Shown in pieces: positions 50,103-52,808 of a DNA stretch of 52,808 nt; position 1 is the stretch's first letter, and every line of letters starts with the position of its first letter. The notes below the pieces were generated by a model that saw only the letters and a program-made list of their open reading frames with translations, was not told the DNA's origin and did not search any database. Origin of the DNA: an uncultured Prevotellaceae bacterium (GTDB lineage: Bacteria > Bacteroidota > Bacteroidia > Bacteroidales > Bacteroidaceae); contig OMWI01000022.1 of assembly GCA_900314715.1 (NCBI GenBank), positions 1 to 52,808 on the forward strand. Direction: 5' to 3'. The translations under genes were made by a program, and so were the position numbers.

Positions 50103-51242
50103 ATGACATACGATTTTTTGCAACATTATTGGTGGTTCTTGGTATCATTGTTAGGAGCCTTATTGGTATTCCTCATGTTTGTACAAGGAGCCAATTCGAT
50201 GATATTCCAATTGGGCAGGACGGCTGAGGAACGTCGAATGCTCATCAATTCTACAGGACGTAAGTGGGAGATTACTTTCACTACGTTGGTTACGTTTGGC
50301 GGTGCTTTCTTCGCATCGTTCCCCTTGTTCTATAGTACCAGTTTTGGTGGCGCTTATTGGTTGTGGATGATTATCTTGTTCTCATTTGTCTTGCAAGCGG
50401 TTAGCTATGAGTTCCAAAATAAATTGGGAAATTTCTTGGGACCGAAGACGTTTCAGATATTCCTTGTTATCAATGGTATTTTAGGACCTGTGTTGTTAGG
50501 TGGTGCAGTAGCTACGTTTTTCATGGGAAGCAATTTCATCGTAGATAAGACGAGCATCACGCAAATGGCTCAACCCGTGATTAGTAGATGGGCGAATGCA
50601 AGTCATGGACTTGATGCTTTGTTGGATATGTGGAATGTGGTATTTGGACTTGCGGTGTTCTTCTTGGCACGTGTGTTAGGTGGACTATATATTATGAACA
50701 ATGTGAACGATGAGAATATCCGTTGTCGTGCCAGCGTGCAATTGATAGGCAATGCCATTATGTTCTTGGCGTTTTTCTTGGCATTCTTGTTTAAGGTTGT
50801 CTTGGGATACGGCTATGCTTACGATGACAATGGAACGATTAGTATCGTGGATCATAAGTACTTGAACAATCTCATAGAGATGTGGTACCTCACGGTAATC
50901 ATCGTCATTGGCGTGGTATTGTTATTATATGGTATCATCAGAACTATTGTGAGTAAGACTTACATTCGTGGTATTTGGCCAGCGGGAATCGGTGTGGTAT
51001 TGGTGGTATTGTGCTTATTGCTATGTGCAGGATGGAATCATACCGCTTATTATCCCAGCAATGAAGACTTGCAAAGTAGTTTGACTATTGCCAATAGTTG
51101 TAGTAGCGAATTCACGCTTCGCACGATGGCATACGTGAGTATCTTTATCCCATTCGTGCTTGCCTATATCGTCTATGCATGGCGTGCCCTCGACAAGAAG
51201 GAAATCGACAAAGACGAGATAGCTCACGGAGATGCTTATTGA
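50103..51242 (+). CDS. cydB: Cytochrome bd quinol oxidase subunit II
   Basis: A 379-residue multi-spanning partner of CydA with about eight membrane helices. N-terminal FLQHYWWFLVSLLGALLVFLMFVQGANSM (partly quoted) and GRKWEITFTTLVTFGGAFFASFP are typical for CydB. Together with cydA it forms the oxidase core. A 9-bp repeat array and a secreted cyclophilin gene follow. Confidence 0.95.
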   Translation: MTYDFLQHYWWFLVSLLGALLVFLMFVQGANSMIFQLGRTAEERRMLINSTGRKWEITFTTLVTFGGAFFASFPLFYSTSFGGAYWLWMIILFSFVLQAVSYEFQNKLGNFLGPKTFQIFLVINGILGPVLLGGAVATFFMGSNFIVDKTSITQMAQPVISRWANASHGLDALLDMWNVVFGLAVFFLARVLGGLYIMNNVNDENIRCRASVQLIGNAIMFLAFFLAFLFKVVLGYGYAYDDNGTISIVDHKYLNNLIEMWYLTVIIVIGVVLLLYGIIRTIVSKTYIRGIWPAGIGVVLVVLCLLLCAGWNHTAYYPSNEDLQSSLTIANSCSSEFTLRTMAYVSIFIPFVLAYIVYAWRALDKKEIDKDEIAHGDAY

Positions 51243-51254
51243 AAAATGAAAAGA

Positions 51255-51308
51255 GTCTCTAAGGTCCTTAAGGTCTTTAAGGTCCTTAAAGTCCTTAGAG
51301 ACCTTAAA
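51255..51308. repeat. 9-bp tandem repeat between cydB and the cyclophilin gene
   Basis: Six 9-bp units of GTCCTTAAG type (GTCTCTAAG to GACCTTAAA). It ends 10 bp before the next start codon, so it occupies the ribosome-binding region. Confidence 0.9.
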
Positions 51309-51318
51309 GCCCAAAATC

Positions 51319-52014
51319 ATGAATCATAAAATACAATTTATCATCCTCATTCTATTTTGCTCCTTTTCTTTGGGAGTAGAGGCCCAATCCAATGATACCA
51401 TCCGCCATGAGGTATTATTGGAAACATCCCTGGGTACCATCCGATTGGTGCTCTACAATGAAACGCCTCTACATCGTGATAATTTCCTGCGTTTGGTGAA
51501 GGAAGGATATTATGATGGCATTTTGTTTCATCGCGTCATTTCCAATTTCATGATACAAACGGGAGATTCCACGACGAGACACGCTAAAGCTGGTGAGTCG
51601 GTGGGAGAGTATTCACCCGATTATACGATACCTGCCGAAATTGTGTTCCCGAAATATTTCCATAAGCGTGGAGCGTTGGCGGCAGCAAGAGAAGGTGATG
51701 ACGTGAACCCAGAACGGGCTTCTTCGTCCAGCCAGTTTTATATCGTAGTGGGAAAAAACCATAGTGATGCCGACCTTGACAGAGTGCAACAAATATTGGA
51801 TGAACAAACTGGAGGAAAGGCAACGTTAACCAAGGAGATTCGTACACACTATAGAAAGAAAGGCGGAACACCACATTTGGATGGTCAATATACCGTATTT
51901 GGCGAAGTATTGGAAGGTTATGATGTCGTAAAGAAGATAGATTTCGTCTTTACGGATGATTACGACCGTCCCGTAGATGATGTTCGGATTATCAAGGCTA
52001 CGGTGGTGAAATAG
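51319..52014 (+). CDS. Exported cyclophilin-type peptidyl-prolyl isomerase
   Basis: A 231-residue PPIase with a signal peptide (~1-22, LGVEAQS). The cyclophilin core shows TSLGTIRLVLYNETPLHRDNF, the active-site FHRVISNFMIQTGD, SQFYIVVGK and a C-terminal YTVFGEVLEGYDVV. A ~30-residue insertion between SQFYIVVGK and the last strands is typical of this Bacteroidetes group. It likely helps fold envelope proteins in the periplasm. Confidence 0.93.
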   Translation: MNHKIQFIILILFCSFSLGVEAQSNDTIRHEVLLETSLGTIRLVLYNETPLHRDNFLRLVKEGYYDGILFHRVISNFMIQTGDSTTRHAKAGESVGEYSPDYTIPAEIVFPKYFHKRGALAAAREGDDVNPERASSSSQFYIVVGKNHSDADLDRVQQILDEQTGGKATLTKEIRTHYRKKGGTPHLDGQYTVFGEVLEGYDVVKKIDFVFTDDYDRPVDDVRIIKATVVK

Positions 52015-52100
52015 TGAATAGTTGTGATTGGACTTCGCTAATAGTAGCTATAAGATAACAGTTAATTATCTTCCCTGAAAAACGACAGACATTAGGTTAG

Positions 52101-52201
52101 AAACCATAGCTTTGGATGCTACAAACCATTAATTAGTGCGCTATAGACGAATGGTTTATAGCACGTAAACCTATTGTTTGTGCCGTCTAAAGATATGGTT
52201 T
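52101..52201. repeat. 22-bp-period palindrome array
   Basis: Five 13-bp units start at 52101, 52123, 52145, 52167 and 52189 (AAACCATAGCTTT, AAACCATTAATTA, AGACGAATGGTTT, AAACCTATTGTTT, AAAGATATGGTTT), spacers 9 bp. It lies ~90 bp past the cyclophilin stop. The next ~100 bp to 52307 show nothing recognisable. Confidence 0.9.
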
Positions 52202-52307
52202 ATGCATTTAAAATGACGTGTTTCTCACCTCTATAAATTAAGAATGTAGAATATGAAGTTTAATCGGGAATTTCCAGTCTTCAATCTTCAATTTTCTTTT
52301 TTTTGCA

Positions 52308-52613
52308 AAGACCTCCCCTAATTTAAGTCAAACGACTTATTGTCAACGTGTTATAGATTTCAAGACCTCATGTAACACCTCATGTAAGACCTCACCTAAC
52401 ACCTCATGTAAGACCTCATATTGGTGTATGTGAAGTCCGCAAAAAAAGATGGATGAAGCAATACTCTAATACACCTAATATGAGCGAGCAAAAAGAAAAA
52501 TAATCGAAAATCAGGTCCGCAAGACATGAGGTGTTAGGTGAGGTGTTCCATGAGGTCTTTGAAGACTCAAAATGTTGATAAACAACTATTTAATGTGAAA
52601 TACGGGAGGTCTT
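52308..52613. repeat. Inverted pair of 12-bp tandem-repeat arrays
   Basis: Five direct 12-bp units (AAGACCTCATGT / AACACCTCATGT) at 52362-52421, and three units in the opposite orientation at 52524-52559. A further inverted pair of single units (AAGACCTCCC at 52308-52317, GGGAGGTCTT at 52604-52613) lies outside. The ~100-bp core holds GTCCGCAA twice and an imperfect ATATTGGTGTAT inverted repeat, with no gene. Confidence 0.85.
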
Positions 52614-52746
52614 GAAAATATCGACAAAATTCGTCATTTCTGGAAATTGTTTATCATTACATCCAGTTAACTCTGATTGGAAATAGGCTCAGTCGATTTT
52701 TCGTAGGGTATAAAAACTTAGTTAGATAATCAAAGCTTGCATGGAA

Positions 52747-52804
52747 GATGCCGTAGGCATCAGATGATAGTAGCCAGCTATGCAGCCATGCCGATAGGTA
52801 TGGC
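52747..52804. repeat. REP-like hairpin pair at the window edge
   Basis: Hairpin GATGCC-GTA-GGCATC (52747-52761), then AGATGATAGTAGCC, then GCCATGCC-GATA-GGTATGGC (52785-52804, one wobble pair). Two stem-loops joined by a short conserved-looking linker resemble REP/BIME units; the unit runs to the window edge. Confidence 0.55.
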
Positions 52805-52808
52805 GAAA

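Overview
The window looks like a piece of a Bacteroidales chromosome, most likely Prevotellaceae. Evidence: low GC, many promoters of the Bacteroidetes type (TTTG-N19/20-TAnnTTTG, no classical -35/-10), a cytochrome bd operon led by a DUF4492 gene, a C10 (interpain-like) protease with BspA-type leucine-rich repeats, a fused FNR/GltD-type reductase, and hemicellulose-degrading glycosidases. The species call is inference.

Layout. 1-2600: end of a possible integrated element, with a tyrosine integrase and a zinc-finger protein carrying four tandem excisionase-type HTH units. 2612-7576 (minus): apparent operon PD40 protein - nucleoside phosphorylase - flotillin - mnmE. 7737-12799 (minus): a lone antitoxin-like gene and a 1567-residue secreted C10 protease. 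12800-13733: gene-free, with a secretion-signal remnant, a 36-bp inverted repeat and a 22-bp-period array. 13734-21887 (minus): ttcA, FNR-GltD fusion, serS, two identical tRNA-Arg(ACG), htpG, glycerate kinase. 21961-26427 (plus): flavoprotein, MFS transporter, a candidate structured ncRNA, an RDD protein and several broken small membrane-protein genes. 26684-29509 (minus): C1-type protease and pepD. 29662-31962 (plus): small membrane protein, OmpH lipoprotein, nth, DUF2461. 32043-36594 (minus): GH51 arabinofuranosidase, transketolase and ribose-5-phosphate isomerase B, split by a small DUF559 element. 36957-38314 (plus): 44-residue protein, DUF6169, secreted protein. 38946-44321 (minus): GH2 and GH115 glycosidases. 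44594-52014 (plus): carboxypeptidase-regulatory-domain protein, Mrp ATPase, (minus) coiled-coil protein, DUF4492-cydAB, secreted cyclophilin. 52015-52808: gene-free and repeat-rich.

How the genes fit together: GH2, GH115 and GH51 enzymes suggest stepwise removal of side chains from glucuronoarabinoxylan-like polysaccharides. Transketolase and RpiB next to GH51 would feed released pentose into central metabolism.

The most unusual content is non-coding. (1) Arrays of 13-bp quasi-palindromes separated by 9 bp (22-bp period) occur in five intergenic gaps, plus one degenerate 21-bp version; sequence changes between units while symmetry and spacing persist. (2) A ~470-bp element with GC-rich palindromic terminal inverted repeats carries a DUF559 endonuclease-like gene, and its end now supplies the start codon and first ~18 codons of rpiB. 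(3) Two elements have inverted arms made of short tandem repeats around a short AT-rich core. (4) Short tandem repeats of 7 or 9 bp sit in gene junctions; one 9-bp array is in frame inside the FNR-GltD linker and the same repeat family recurs after glxK.
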